Shown one piece after another: positions 1 through 12,117 of a DNA stretch of 64,000 bases (positions within the stretch are counted from its first letter, which is position 1; each line of letters begins with the position of its first letter). The position numbers and the translations under genes were made by a program. Where the stretch lies: the NCBI RefSeq assembly GCF_910592395.1, contig NC_088323.1:15113501-15177500 (forward strand). Reading direction: 5' to 3'. Under the pieces are notes generated by a model. That model ran no database searches and had not been told where the DNA came from. It saw only the letters and a program-made list of their open reading frames with translations. Source of the DNA: Lineus longissimus. Taxonomy: Eukaryota; Nemertea; Pilidiophora; Heteronemertea; Lineidae.

Positions 1-123
1 ACCCTTTAGATACCAGTGTATAAATACCCCTTGGCTACACTCGGTATAGACCAGTAAAGGCCTTTTTTCTGTCCCAAGATACGATACCAGAGAATAGCAA
101 TGATACACAATGTATTACAAAAC

Positions 124-150
124 CCAAATTCAAATTCAAATTCAAATTTG
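124..150. repeat. (TTCAAA) microsatellite
   Basis: Four units and a partial, ending in TTTG. Confidence 0.9.
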
Positions 151-834
151 ATTAAAAATCAAACATATCACAGAGTGACACGTATGCGGCAAGATAAGGA
201 CTGCATATTAGGTACAAACACAGGAAGTGAAATAAATTACAAAATATTTAATGAAAACTACTAAGATAGGGTCTTCTCCTTTTTCAAATTAAACATATTA
301 CATGTATTCACAAAGTTAAGAACATGAATCAAAACCTCGTTATCGTGACTTCCAAGTGTTTTATAAAAAACATCAACAGATGTACAAGGGTGAACTCCCG
401 TACAGGAAGAACACACATTACCACTCATTTATGAAAACGGATTTTTTTTCGTTTATGTGTCTGTAATGTCATGTCTGTATCGCCAGAAGAAAGGGTTAAG
501 ACTGAGCAGACGTTTTGTATGTATAAATATACCGTGGACCTACATGTATTTGCCGAGACAGAGTCATGCGATGAGGAAAACTGGGATACATGGCCGACGG
601 TCGCCACCGGAGGGGCAGAGTACAGTAGGCCGACTGGAGATCATGGATTTACCAAATAATTGACTTCGTCTTCCTTGTAATATTGTGCATTGTATATTGA
701 CCTTGTATCATGTCAAAAATTAATATATGTCATACATTGTTAATATCAAGAAGTAATAAATATTGTAAAGGAAAATAACTTGTTTCTCAAATCAATGGAA
801 CTATTTGAATATTTGATCAGTGATATGGAGATTA
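150..834. other. no gene seen
   Basis: AT-rich DNA. Frames of 60-68 codons on both strands near 425-660 overlap one another and show no domain. Confidence 0.6.
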
Positions 835-2205
835 GAAAAAAGCCTCAGTCTTGATTTTTGGAGATCACTCATGGGACCTCAGCTGTGAGGTCTAGTTTGA
901 GGTCCAGTTTGCCTGAGGGATCCCAGGTGTGAGGTTGAGATAGTAAAAGCATATAAATATTGATATGAGAGTTCATTCAGGGACCTCAGCTGGCCTAGTT
1001 TGACTTGGGTGTCCTAAGAGTGAGATTGAGATAGGAAACACATCGCAGTAGTGATTTTGGAGTTCACTCGGATACCTGAGCTGTGAGGTCCTGATTGACA
1101 GAGGGATCCCAGGTGTAAGGCTGAGATAGGAAAAAAAAATCTTGATATGGTTTCCTTGGAGTTCATTCAGGTACCTGACTTGGGGATACCACGAGGGACT
1201 GTGTCACTCAATACAGCATTTCTTGACTGACAGTATAGAAGAGACCACCAGCCCAGATGGGGTTAATATCGCCATAAAAGTTAAATACTCTCCCAAACGA
1301 TGACAATTCCAACAAAAAAATATTCCCACGGTCTGAACCAAACGGGCTGCGAGGGTTAATAAACAACCTTGTACCCAGGATCAAAAAATGAAAATTGCAG
1401 GTGTAGCCTACTGTTTCAAGAAACTTTTAACTCTTCCCTAGGAACAAGGTTTCCATTAACCCCTTTAATGCTGTTTGGCTCTGACCGTGGGAAAATTGGT
1501 GTGAACAGGTGTGAGGTTGAGATAGTAAAAACATATAAATCTTGATATGAGGTTTTCTTGGAGTTCATTCAGGGACCTCAGCTGTGAGGGCTAGTTTGAC
1601 TTGGGTGTCCTAGGAGTGAGATTGAGACAGGAAAACTCATCGCAGTAATGATTTTGGAGTTCACTCGGGTACCTGAGCTGTGAGGTCCTGATTGACTGAG
1701 GGATCCCAGGTGTGAGGTTGAGATAGTAAAAAAATATAAATCTTGATATGAGGTTTTCTTGGAGTTGCTTCAGGGACCTCAGCTGTGAGGCCTAGTTTGA
1801 CTTGGGTGTCCTAGGAGTGAGATTGAGATAGGAAAACTCATCGCAGTAATGATTTTGGAGTTCACTCGGGTACCTGAGCTGTGAGGTCCTGATTGACTGA
1901 GGGATCCCAGGTGTGAGGTTGAGATAGTAAAAACATATAAATCTTGATATGAGGTTTTCTTGGAGTTCATTCAGGGACCTCAGCTGTGAGGCCTAGTTTG
2001 ACTTGGGTGTCCTAGGAGTGAGATTGAGATAGGAAAACACATCGCAGTAATGATTTTGGAGTTCACGTGGTGACCTGAGCTGTGAGGTCCTGATTGACTG
2101 AGGGATCCCAGGTGTGAGGTTGCGTTAGGAAAAAGATATAAATCTTGATATGAGGTTTTATTGGAGTTCATTCAGGTACCTCAGCTGTGAGGTCGAGTTT
2201 GACTT
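835..2205. repeat. 201-bp dimeric satellite, array 1
   Basis: Tandem units alternate two related ~100-bp halves, one with CACTCGGGTACCTGAGCTG and one with CATTCAGGGACCTCAGCTG. The array is broken at ~1195-1505 by a boundary module (TCACTCAATACAGC, AGAAGAGACCACCAGCCC) and unique DNA. Minus-strand open frames of about 63 codons are repeat translations, not genes. Confidence 0.9.
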
Positions 2206-2905
2206 TGGGGTACCACGAGGGACTTTGTCACTCAATACAGCTTTTCTTGACGGACAGTATAGAAGAGACCACCAGCCCAGATGGAGTTATTGCCATAGAG
2301 CATATTTCTATCAATACTAGTATTGGGAGAAATACATTTGTGGATTCCTTCTAGGGACTATATTAATTAACCAGGCCTTCCAGGATCGCTAACAACCATG
2401 CAAATTTCCCGCCTTCAGGTCAAGACTGCATACTTCGCTGCACACGCCCGTGCCAATCAAAATTAGTTTCCTCGGCACGTGACCTGAGACGGCCAATCAG
2501 CGTTGGTGTTGCCCCGCGTCCTTTCATTCCAATTTTTTATTTCTTGAAGGCAACACCACGCTCGTTATTTCTTCTCGGGGCTTTTTTTGCCCCACTCCAT
2601 GGTTTTTTCATGGCCCCTTAGCATCCAGCTGCTTGTTGTAAATACCAAAATCATCTGCGCTGGCATTTCAATATCATTTCGGGGCCTATCATTACTATAA
2701 ATCTTCAAATAAAAAGTCACTCAGTGTCCTTATTATGTCCATATCCGGCTTGTGCTTCATTCTGTTCACAGCCGCGTAAGTGCACAGAGGAAACTGGTAT
2801 TTTCCTCAAATAATCGTCAGAGCTACCCCTTCACAAAAAACATCGGAGATTTACATTTGAACAAGTAGCAATTGGGATAGAGTAGACCCATCTGTATCCA
2901 TGGTA
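2205..2905. repeat. right flank of satellite array 1 (duplicated at 17275-17948)
   Basis: About 700 bp nearly identical to 17275-17948, starting with GGTACCACGAGGGA. No coding frame. Confidence 0.9.
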
Positions 2906-2929
2906 ATCACTCGAGATTGAAGAACTAAT

Positions 2930-3020
2930 CCCGACCTGATCACCACTGGCTAGTGAGACCACTGGAATTGATCAATTGCCGCCATCATGGATGTCAGCAT
3001 CCTGAGATTCAGAGTTTTGA
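2930..3020 (+). repeat. 75-bp dispersed duplicate with 5938-6012
   Basis: CACTGGAATTGATCAATTGC and the ~55 bp after it occur almost identically at 2962-3035 and 5938-6012, and include the palindrome AATTGATCAATT. Confidence 0.85.
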
Positions 3021-3460
3021 CAATCCTACATCACTGTTACAATTATATCTGGATTGCAAAACCCTTCATCAAATGGTGTCATGGCCCAGGCCTTTGCCTT
3101 AATGCATTCCATCAGAAGATTATCAAATTTAGATAGGAAAAGGCATTGGATAAAAAAATTGAAAAGAAGAACAATTTTGATGCAGCAGCAGGCTGTTGGA
3201 CAGTGCTATACATATGTCTTCTTCTGCATTCTGATTGTTTTAGATGCACCCCAAACAGTCAGTCTGTTTTTGGCAACAGATTCGACTGTCCAAGGGATGT
3301 CTCCCTCCGAGCCCGTGCAAGAGCTTTGTGATCAGGGTGGTGTCCTTTGGTCAGTATTTTGCTCTGTTCAGCTGCCCTTTGTATGTACTGTGTCGACGTA
3401 ATTAAGCTGGTTGAGGGGTCCCTGTGCTAAAGCCTATTTTAAGCCCATGTTTGACAGACC

Positions 3461-3630
3461 CGGTGTAGAAGTTTAAAATGTCCTAGGATAAAATGTCCGG
3501 GAACAAAGGATTCTATTATGCGCTGAGCTATTGACGGTCATTGCCTCTATAGAACCATATGCCATAATCTGTCAGAATACAATAGGCCCGGACACTTTTT
3601 CTAGGGGGGACACTTTTTATTTTTACACCG
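3461..3630 (+). mobile_element. MITE-B, ~170 bp, solitary copy
   Basis: Inverted ends: CGGTGTAGAAGTTTAAAATG on the left, TTTTTATTTTTACACCG on the right. Internal CTATTGACGGTCATTGCC is shared with the copies in the 59-bp arrays. Confidence 0.82.
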
Positions 3631-3634
3631 GCTC

Positions 3635-5935
3635 AACCTAATTGCGTCGACACAGTAAATGTGTGTTGAAAAGAGTTTGCAAAAATACTAGAACTAGTTA
3701 CAAGCGTCATAACCAAGAATGAGGGTCGTGGATTTTATGGTTCGCATTATGGGGTTAAAGCAAGAACATAGCACTTGACTCTTACCTTTGTGTTCTTTAA
3801 TGCATCTAGGATTCGTTCTTCTTAAGTTTATGCTGGCATCTATGTGAATTCGTGGGGGTAAATCTTGTTGACAATCATTTGCAGCCTCTATCAAGGTCAG
3901 ATATGTGTTCCTGTTTGAAGAATATAAAACGTGGTGGTTAGCATGATGGTTTGTTTATGGATAGGTATTTCTGAGGTCGAGGTTTGTTCTCCTTCTGTTT
4001 CATAAGTAAACAATTTTTCGGAAGACCGGGTATATTTTGCAAGCCTCTCGCTGAACAAGCATGATTTTTGCCATGTTTGGAGAGCCACTTGCCGAACAGC
4101 ACTGAAAATCAACCCAGTTTGGCAAGCCCCGCTTTAAATATCAATGAGTTCGACTCTCCATTCAGGGCAAAAAAGCCGGGCTTGACAAATAGTCACTTTC
4201 TTTTCTGATTTTGTTTCAGCTCTGAGATAGCAGACATGTTATTTGTCAGTTTTATTACACACAACTTCTGGTTGATTTTCGTTTCTGTCTTTGATGTTGA
4301 ATCACTGCTATAATGGACGTAGAGCTGAAATAGTTTGTCACACATCTCCTCCGTCATTTCAGATCGGATGATCTCGAAACTTTTCCTGAAAGTCGTGGTT
4401 GATATGGAGATGGTCCTCACCGGGTTAAATGGGTAAACTTTGCAGCGATCTCGGAGAAATATCATTTTTTGTTCTTTCTATATATGGGCATACTCATTAA
4501 CATAAGGGGCCATTTCAGCAGGTCTGATTTGCATATGGGGCCATCAAATCAAAAGTGTGGGATTATACAAAAATAAGCCGGGAAAGTATTGTGGCCACTA
4601 TATGTTTAAAGCATTCATCCATCTCCGCAATTTTCCCCCTTTATTTTGGTCGTACTCTTTCGCCTTACGTTGTTAGTCGCTCTTAATTTTTCGAAGTACC
4701 GTTTGGGAATTCATCACGTGATACACGTCACATAATAACAAAACCGCCTCACCCGACCCAAGAACTGGGCGCAATGTAGCGCACAGCTCCCTATATGAAT
4801 ACCTGGGGCAAATATAAAATATAATATGAAATCCCGATTAACATTTCTTTACTGCAATAAAAACAGGCTAACCACTGCAGATTAACAAGTAAGTGAGTGT
4901 TCCGGAACGAGTGGAGTCCGTGCGGAGGGTGTCGAAAAAACCCTAGGCGAACTACTTCCTCCGTCTGGTGCTGCCACCCACTATGCTCGCGGCATTTGTT
5001 GTACTAAGTTCGTAACTTCACGCCATTGCCTCTTCACCATTCGCGAAGTAGTTCGTCAAAATGGAGTGGAGTTTGATTTTTCCGGTCACAACCCCTCAGA
5101 CCAATCAACCCATATCACCCAGATTGTCCCAATCATCAAAATCAAGACAACATCACAACCCCAAGACATATCATTTCATTTCACCCAACTTGCCCCAACC
5201 CCACAGTAAGCCCATACCCTAAAACAACCCGCGCCACGGGTATTATGCTAGTTATACTAACCAGTAGCCAAATGTCATCACTCCATAATTTATCTTTATT
5301 CTGAAAATTTTTGATATTATAGATACATTTCAGGATAGGGGGGATAAAAAGCAAAAAAATGCTTTAATCAAATTTAATGTCGGCACAAGAACAGAGTGGA
5401 AACAGGATATACCGTAGACTCATACATTACCAAGGAGAAATCAAATCCGAGAAAAACTTTGGTGCATACAATAAATATTTGTACTATTTGTACATAATCA
5501 CTCCATATTTCAGTCTTAATGGACAAAACATTAGCAGAGCTTTGTCATCATACATCTGCAAAATACATTCTGTATCATTAACCAAGAATTCATGAAGACT
5601 AAGAAATTGTAACTTAAGAAGTTAAAAAAACTCAATTTCAAAAGGGTGGGTAAAAGTTCCCTGAACTCAGATACTAAATGTTATTGATTCATTCTGGCCG
5701 TTTAGACGACTGAAAATAGACCCTCTGAGATCTGATCGAATCCGAAGGCAGTCTTTATTTCCCTGGTGTAAACGCAAACCAATTGGGACTCCAAGTGGTC
5801 CACCGCTTTTGCTGGTAAATCGGTCATCTAAACGCGATCGGACCTTATGCGATCTCATGTGGACTATATTTTTACCTGCACGCATGCGTAGTGGCGCTAA
5901 ATCGCAAACTCGCCCAAGTGCCAAAAAAAAAATTC
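3635..5935. other. no gene seen
   Basis: Several minus-strand frames of 66-95 codons without domain, splice context or duplicate. Nothing recognisable. Confidence 0.5.
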
Positions 5936-6599
5936 CGACACTGGAATTGATCAATTGCCGCCATCATGGATGTCAGCATCCTGAGATTCAGGGTTTTGAC
6001 AATCCTACATCATGAACTGTGTCGTCCGTTCAGACTATAAATCTTAGTCATGCCAAATTAGTGCCACTTTCTCTCATAAAACGTTTTATTTTATCAATAA
6101 ATAACCAAATATGATCTAACCAAATATGATATAGATAACATTTGACACTTACTAGTGGATTTTAAGATGATTGTACGGAGAACTAAAAATGCAGCTTAGG
6201 GCATCGCGGGCTTTGTGGTAATGCGATAGCCTCACAACAATAAGAAATATTCTTTCCTGATCTACATCCGCTTTACTACTTTTCAAGATGGTGGCAACTT
6301 ACTAGTTCTAGAGGCGTTGTAAGGAATGAAATCAGCACCTCTAGTGTCAAGATTGGCTAAATCGGTGCCGTCACCGCGACATCCTGCGGATTATTAAAAT
6401 TAAATGGTCCAGGGACCATGTGCTCACCTCGGGTAATGTAATGCATGTCATTTGCAGTGGATATGGGAAGAACAATTTCTGGCTAGTTTCACCATTTTTG
6501 ATTCCACAGAATAATATTATTCTTCTTGGCTCAATGGCACAAAAGAAAATTACCGGTACCATCTAAGTATAGCATTTTGGTTATAAAGTTGACTGAATT

Positions 6600-7400
6600 T
6601 CAGGGTTATTGAAGAGTGTACATGTCACATGGAGATCTGTTCAACAGTTTAGGAGTAATTGGACTTTGTTGGATTTTCAAGATGGCGGCCATATTTGTCA
6701 TGGGATTTGACTGAAAATTAGGATATTGATAAGAGTACATAGATACATAATCACATGAAGCTGGTTGCAATCCGATCATTAGTTTCGGAGTAATAGAACT
6801 TTGTTTAATTTTCAAGATGGCCGCCTTGCGGCCATATTTGTCAATGGATTTGACTGAAAATCAGGGACATTGTAGAGAGTACATAGATATACAATCACAT
6901 GAAATTTAGTTTCAATCCAACTTTGTGTAATTTTCAAGATGGCCGCCTGGCGGCCATATTTGAAGTCCGAGCCGGACAAATTTTTGGGGTAGAGTAGAGG
7001 GTCCCTAGATACATGTCCTCTCAAGATTGGAACCTTCTAGCTCAAATAGAAACGAAACGTGCCACCAATTGGTGATTTAGCGAACTTTGACCTCTGTGAC
7101 CTTGAAAAGTAAGTCAAATCAAAAACCCGGGTGATATGTCATTTAACCTTTTTAGTTACAGCCACCATAAAAATATTGTCACTCTGCGTACAACCATTAG
7201 CTTCAAAAAGGCAAAACCCAGTTTCCAAGATGGCCGCCTGGAGGCCAGAAAGTAGGTCATATCGCGAAAAAGAAAAGTACGTCTGGGCAAATTGCCCAAA
7301 GCTACCATCACCCCAAGTTTTAGCCATCTAGCCCTATAGGGGTGACGAAATGTGCTCCGCCAACGGACGACGACGGACGCCAAGGTCCCAGAGGTGAGCT
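6600..7400. repeat. interspersed repeat with AAGATGGCSGCC motifs
   Basis: CAAGATGGCGGCC or CAAGATGGCCGCC occurs near 6678, 6813, 6935 and 7226. TTTGACTGAAAATYAGG recurs between them about every 130 bp. No coding frame. Confidence 0.75.
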
Positions 7401-7404
7401 AAAA

Positions 7405-8184
7405 ATTAGTCCACATTAGTCCTCCTTGCTGTTGGGCGTCTCAGCGGGTACATTTGAATGAGACCACATCCAGTCTGGAATGGGGTTCGATCCGATCTGA
7501 TTCGAATGTGGTTTTATGCGGTCTTTTTGGAAAGCGTCTAAATGGCCCTAAAGAAATTACCACAACAAACAAAAAGAATGATACCTCTTTCAGCTCTAAC
7601 TCCTAAAGATATGATATACAAAGCATTTTGTCGAAGAGACAAAATTCATCATTTAATTTCCCGTGCTATGGCGTGATGGTGGACATTCTTTGTCATAGAG
7701 GGGTTTTAGAACCTTGTTAAAGTACCATTTCCGTATTAGCCTAATGATCGCTACTAAACGAGTTACACAATTTGAGGCATGTATTTTGTGACAAAAATCA
7801 AGCAACAACCAGACAATGGTAGTGATAGCCATTGAATAGAAGTCAAATTATCTTGCAAAAGCCCCCTATTGTCAAAATTTGGAACCTAGTGCTAGTTGAG
7901 ATGCTGTAGTATTGGTTCCAATTCTTAGGCTTTATTTATTCTTGATATAAACCACTTTTCAGCTTTTCACCCAAGTCAACTTTGTCTAGGACGGAAGTGT
8001 ATCAGATACGACTAAGCATGATGATTTAAAAATGATTCAAGAAACTATTTAGCATGCAATGGACTGCTGGTAAGTTATATAACAATAATATATTACAATG
8101 ATCTCAAGCCTATCAAATGGAATGACTCCCATGTATATTCATCCTGACCCTATCAAATAAAATGACGCCCATTTAATTCAATGT
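7405..8184. other. no gene seen
   Basis: AT-rich DNA between the AAGATGGC repeat and the duplicon block. A ~25-bp direct repeat (CCTATCAAATRGAATGACKC) at 8110 and 8149. Confidence 0.6.
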
Positions 8185-9983
8185 GCATTTTAGATAGATC
8201 TCCCTGGTGTAAAATGGCATAAACGATAGACATATTGCTCCTGTCTGACTTACCTCTCTAGCTATTCTGTTTAAACTATCCAAGCCGCTAGAAATTGAAT
8301 TTTTTTTTGTTTATCTCATGTTTCTCTCTGATGAAAGGCATGAATCAAGACTGATGTAGGTTTATGTCACTCGCATGGAAAGACCTTTCGGGACACTCAT
8401 CATGTGACCACTGACTGTCCAAGAGATAGGCCTACTTTGAAGTGCCAAGCGCTATATATATCCAGAATGAGGTGCTCCAGAAGATATGGATGTTATTGAC
8501 AAAGAGTGAAGGCTGACGCTCACCTTATCTAGTCTTTCGGTTCATTTCTGAGATAGTTACCAAAACATGGCTTGGTGAAATAGTTCACAAGCCACGTAAT
8601 GCAATGCTTGAAAAAATTGAGATGATAATGGTAAAATGAAGCTGACAGCACCCCGGATCTGAATTCCAAAGCATTTCTTTGCCAACACCCAAAATCCTGA
8701 TGAAACTCTTGTAATAAGACATCACTTTTGATGCAAAAACCGTTGAGTTGCACAGAAAACTTGTGTGCACTCGAAACAGCCGAAGTTGATATAGTGCTTT
8801 TGCATCGATACAAAAACTGTCAAGGAGAAGGAGGCCTCCAGGTCTCCAAAAGTTAAATGACGATGGTTTCTTGTAAATTCTCTATTATCTAGTCATTCAG
8901 TTTATTAGTTTATCAGCTGTTATCAACCGCTGGCAAAAATTTATAAGCTGGCAGAACAGAAAATTCTAAAATTTAAAAATACCCCAGTTTGACGAACAGA
9001 ATTTTTTTGCAGCACAGGTATAAAAGCTTCGAAAATCAATGTATGATCATCAATATATGTCATAGAAGCAGTCCACATTGTGTGTTTTGATATTGACGTC
9101 ATTTTCATGTATGTCAAGGTGGTCTATTTTTTCTTAAGTGTTTGTCATATCTTTCTGGAAAATGTATGGTGTGGTATTGGTAATGTTGCCCACTAAAGCT
9201 GGTTGACATTTGGGTCAGAGTTGTTGGGTCTTCATGACTTCACTACCTCTCTGCTGCCAATGAACTTCCTCTGTCTCGGCCCTGGGCCGAAGAAACAGTG
9301 GGAGAAATATTCAAATAGGAACGACAGTATGACAAGATCAAAGAAATGCTGATGGTGCGGGCAGTAAGTAACGTAGCAGCTGGGTTGTTGTTGCTGCTGG
9401 TGATCGCGTCAAGAATCAAACACCGAATTGGCAGAGGCACTGCACCTGTTGTTTTGACAGTCATAGAGAGGTTGCACACCATTACGACTCCAACTCTGAC
9501 TTCAACTGAATTTGAGGCTGACAGTCATTTAGTTAAATCTTCAATTTAACTAAATTGTTGAACGCTTTTATATTGATAAATTACCTGTATTTATGAAATT
9601 CCAAATTAATTGGACCTGTAATAAGACGGATATGATGAAGTCGTCATCCAAGTCGTAGGCAACCACCAAAACTTGGAATACGACGTCATAATTTCCTCCT
9701 TATGCACAGGTCCGATCTGGAACTTTAAAATTCTTCTACAGTCGAACCTCTTTAGCGGACACCTCTCTTTTAAGGACAACCACTAGTTTTGGTCCCAAGT
9801 TGGTTGTTACCATTCAATTTGACCTCTCTAATCAGGACACCTCTCTATCTATAAGGGCAGCACTTGTCAGTTCCGAGGGTGTCCTTTATAGAGAGGTTCT
9901 ACTGTACATATAAGCTTACACGTAGTTTATCAATATGAAAACATTCGCCACTTCATTTGAATCGAAGTTGTCACAAGATGACA
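8185..9983. repeat. conserved non-coding duplicon block, copy 1
   Basis: Over 90% identical by eye to 20190-21847. Short open frames on either strand occur in both copies but show no recognisable domain. It holds a MITE (9738-9906) that copy 2 lacks. Confidence 0.88.
9738..9906 (+). mobile_element. MITE-A (TA-flanked, inverted ends), full copy
   Basis: Begins TA|CAGTCGAACCTC, ends GAGGTTCTACTG|TA. Absent from the paralogous site at 21762. Confidence 0.88.
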
Positions 9984-10068
9984 GCAGAGTGGGGCATATC
10001 CCTGAATGTAAATACAGCCCATTCATTCTTTTAAAACCCATTCATTTGAATCTTTCCAATTTCTTCAG

Positions 10069-10258
10069 ATATGCTAGCGCCAAAAAGTGTACAACAGAAG
10101 GTAGGGCGTTGATGTTGTTAGACTTCCAGCAGTTTTTCATGAAGCTTGAGAAGTTGACAGAACTGCGCCCAATCCCAGAACGCGAACATGTTGAAACCGA
10201 CATCAAGGCCTACTACCTTCCCGAGGACCAGTTAGAGACCTGGGTCAAAGACCACAAG
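10069..10258 (+). CDS. VPS50: VPS50 (syndetin) penultimate coding exon
   Basis: VPS50 is the subunit specific to the EARP tethering complex, which recycles endosomal cargo. The exon reads [20 protein letters not shown], then [20 protein letters not shown] and [18 protein letters not shown]. This matches the C-terminal end of animal syndetin (human [20 protein letters not shown]). The acceptor is TTCTTCAG, one base completes a split codon, 63 codons follow, and the donor is GTAATT. It splices in phase 0 to 10584. I found no other VPS50 exon upstream between 1 and 10068, so the rest of the gene is outside the window or missing. A decayed copy lies near 22540, and an internal VPS50 exon lies far downstream inside NDUFS1. 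Homology is clear; whether this locus is a working gene is not. Confidence 0.88.
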
Positions 10259-10459
10259 GTAATTATAGCCTAGTTCAAACGCTTTTATCAATTGAAAAAT
10301 TTATTCCGAGCGCAACTGCTCTAGAGAAATGATGATTTGGTGCAGAATATGAGCCCGTATGCTAATTGCATATGTAAAACATGTCACATCATGACCCATA
10401 CTAGACTCTATGGTATTTCTCACAAATATTAGAATAACTCCTTATAAAAAACAAACTAA

Positions 10460-10552
10460 TCTCTGAGCCCTCTAATCAGGACACCTCTCTATTCAGGAGA
10501 GCACTTGTCAGTTCCGAGGGGTGTCCTTAATAGAGAGGTTTTACTGTACATG
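10460..10552 (+). mobile_element. MITE-A right-half fragment in the last VPS50 intron
   Basis: CTCTAATCAGGACACCTCTC through GAGAGGTTTTACTGTA; the left end is missing. Confidence 0.8.
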
Positions 10553-10583
10553 TAAAGTCATGTCCTCGTTTCTCTGTTTCCAG

Positions 10584-10688
10584 GAATACACAACAAAGCA
10601 GATCATATCGCTCGTCAATTGTCTACCGCACATCAACAAGAGAGCGCGACAACGCATCATCGGGGTCATTGAGGAAACACGTCGATAA
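10584..10688 (+). CDS. VPS50: VPS50 (syndetin) last coding exon with stop
   Basis: The acceptor is TTTCCAG; 34 codons follow and then TAA. It reads EYTTKQIISLVNCLPHINKR, ARQRIIGVIEETRR, matching the human C-terminus (EYSTKQLTNLVN, SHINKKARQKLL), one or two residues shorter. A MITE fragment sits in the short intron before it (10460-10552). Confidence 0.85.
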   Translation, partial: EYTTKQIISLVNCLPHINKRARQRIIGVIEETRR

Positions 10689-10865
10689 CACGTTTACATA
10701 AACGATATCTTGGCCCTAAATGTATTGATATTTCTGAGCTTTGAGACAACGCGCACGTAAATACCTTGACGGAGATTACAGCATGCAATCAATTTCAAAC
10801 TGAAGTTGATCGGGGAATTTCAAAATGTTTTCATACCATTCGTGTACATTAGAATCTTCCTCAAT

Positions 10866-11092
10866 AGCGGCCGCCTCTGTTACAAGGACACCTCTCTTAT
10901 AAGGACACTGATTTTTGGTCCCAAATTTGAAATCGACAATGAGAGTGCTAGTTGGCTTTTGATTTTGAAATGTTGACATACCATTCGTGTACAGTGGAAT
11001 CTTCCTCAATAGTAGACACCTCTGTAAGCAGGACACCTCTCTTTAAGGGGACAGCATTACTCAGTCCCAAGGGTGTCCTTAAAGGAAGAATA
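10866..11092 (+). mobile_element. MITE-A fragments, rearranged
   Basis: AAGGACACCTCTCTTATAAG and later CAGTCCCAAGGGTGTCCTTA. A 48-bp piece (CATACCATTCGTGTAC) is duplicated at ~10835 and ~10978. Confidence 0.7.
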
Positions 11093-11499
11093 CGGGCAGG
11101 AGCCAGGAAGAACAGATAAAGTTACACAAAATTGCTGATATAGGTGACGCTCTAATCTCACAGTACATCAAAATTATTTGCGCTTGTATCAGTTGTTAAA
11201 TCGAACACAACCTGGACCCTAGATGGGTAAAAAAGTCACACAGAGACGGAAAGTTTTATCCCCTATCTCCTGCCTATACTCCCCCTTTAAACTGTGATTA
11301 TTGAAAAGACAGAAAATTCTATCTTCAAAAATTATATTTGAACATTGTACAGTTAGTGTCTTAAAGTTTATCTGTAGAAACCATCAGTTTTGAACTGATT
11401 TCTTTAATGCATAATATCTGTTGTACTATATTTGCAGCTGACTATGCACATCCTGTATCCCACTTCCCCCTGCTCAAGCGATATCATGATTTGGCAGGA
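11093..11499. other. no gene seen
   Basis: Downstream of VPS50; no AATAAA close to its stop codon, no coding signal. Confidence 0.5.
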
Positions 11500-11885
11500 T
11501 TGCAGAGAGCTCTATACTGTGTGCATGAGTTTAAGCCAGCCATGAGCTGTCTTTACCATACACACCTATGTGTAGGGCCCTTTGTTGGCTTAAATCAGTG
11601 TACACAGTTGATAGAGGTCGGCCAGAGTATGGGACTGCCGAGAGCTCCATACTGTGTGCATGGTTTAAGCCAGCCATGAGTTGTCTGAATGATGTAAAGA
11701 CCTATGTGTAGGGGCATTTTGTTGGCTTAAACCAGTGCACACAGTCGATAGAAGTCGGCCAGAGTATGGGACTGTCGAGAGCTCTATGCTGTGTGCATGG
11801 GGTTAAGCCAACCATGGGCCGTCTTAATTACCATATAGACCTTGGTGTTGGGGCCTTTTTTTGGCTTAAACTGGTACACGCAGTT
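11500..11885. repeat. ~140-bp tandem repeat (three units)
   Basis: GGCCAGAGTATGGGACTG, GAGAGCTC, ACTGTGTGCATG and GCTTAAACCAG recur about every 140 bp. The 90-codon frame 11407-11679 lies in it and is not judged a gene. Confidence 0.85.
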
Positions 11886-12117
11886 GATAGGAAGTGAAAG
11901 CACTCGGTTTGTAAATACATGCTATTGTGCATGTGACCCATCAGATTAAAGCAGGTTGAAGTTTGCCTGGCCTAGTATCGGGCGATCACTACAGGATATG
12001 ACATGAAATCAGGGCTTCACCCTACCCCTTGGCTACACTCGGTATAGACCAGTAAAGGCCATTTTTCTGTCCCAAGATACGATACCAGAGAATAGCAATG
12101 CTCAAATATGCACTATC

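Larger units (their letters stand above)
28..12100. repeat. duplicon copy 1 (left copy of a ~12-kb segmental duplication)
   Basis: Blocks in this half recur in the same order and orientation in the next 10 kb: 28-105 = ~12030-12100; satellite ~835-2200 = 12118-17260; ~2160-2905 = ~17230-17948; ~8185-9983 = ~20190-21847; VPS50 exon 10069 = ~22540. Unmatched DNA between blocks reflects later insertions or losses. Confidence 0.85.

Noticed and set aside
3054-3401. 115-codon plus-strand gene
   Set aside because: No recognisable domain; it overlaps another frame and includes a dispersed duplicate at its start.
8529-8813. 94-codon minus-strand gene in the duplicon block
   Set aside because: In copy 2 the frame is shortened to 61 codons, which argues against constraint.
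9346-9549. Small membrane protein conserved in both duplicon copies
   Set aside because: Conservation is explained by duplication, and both strands are open at the same place; no purifying-selection test is possible by eye.
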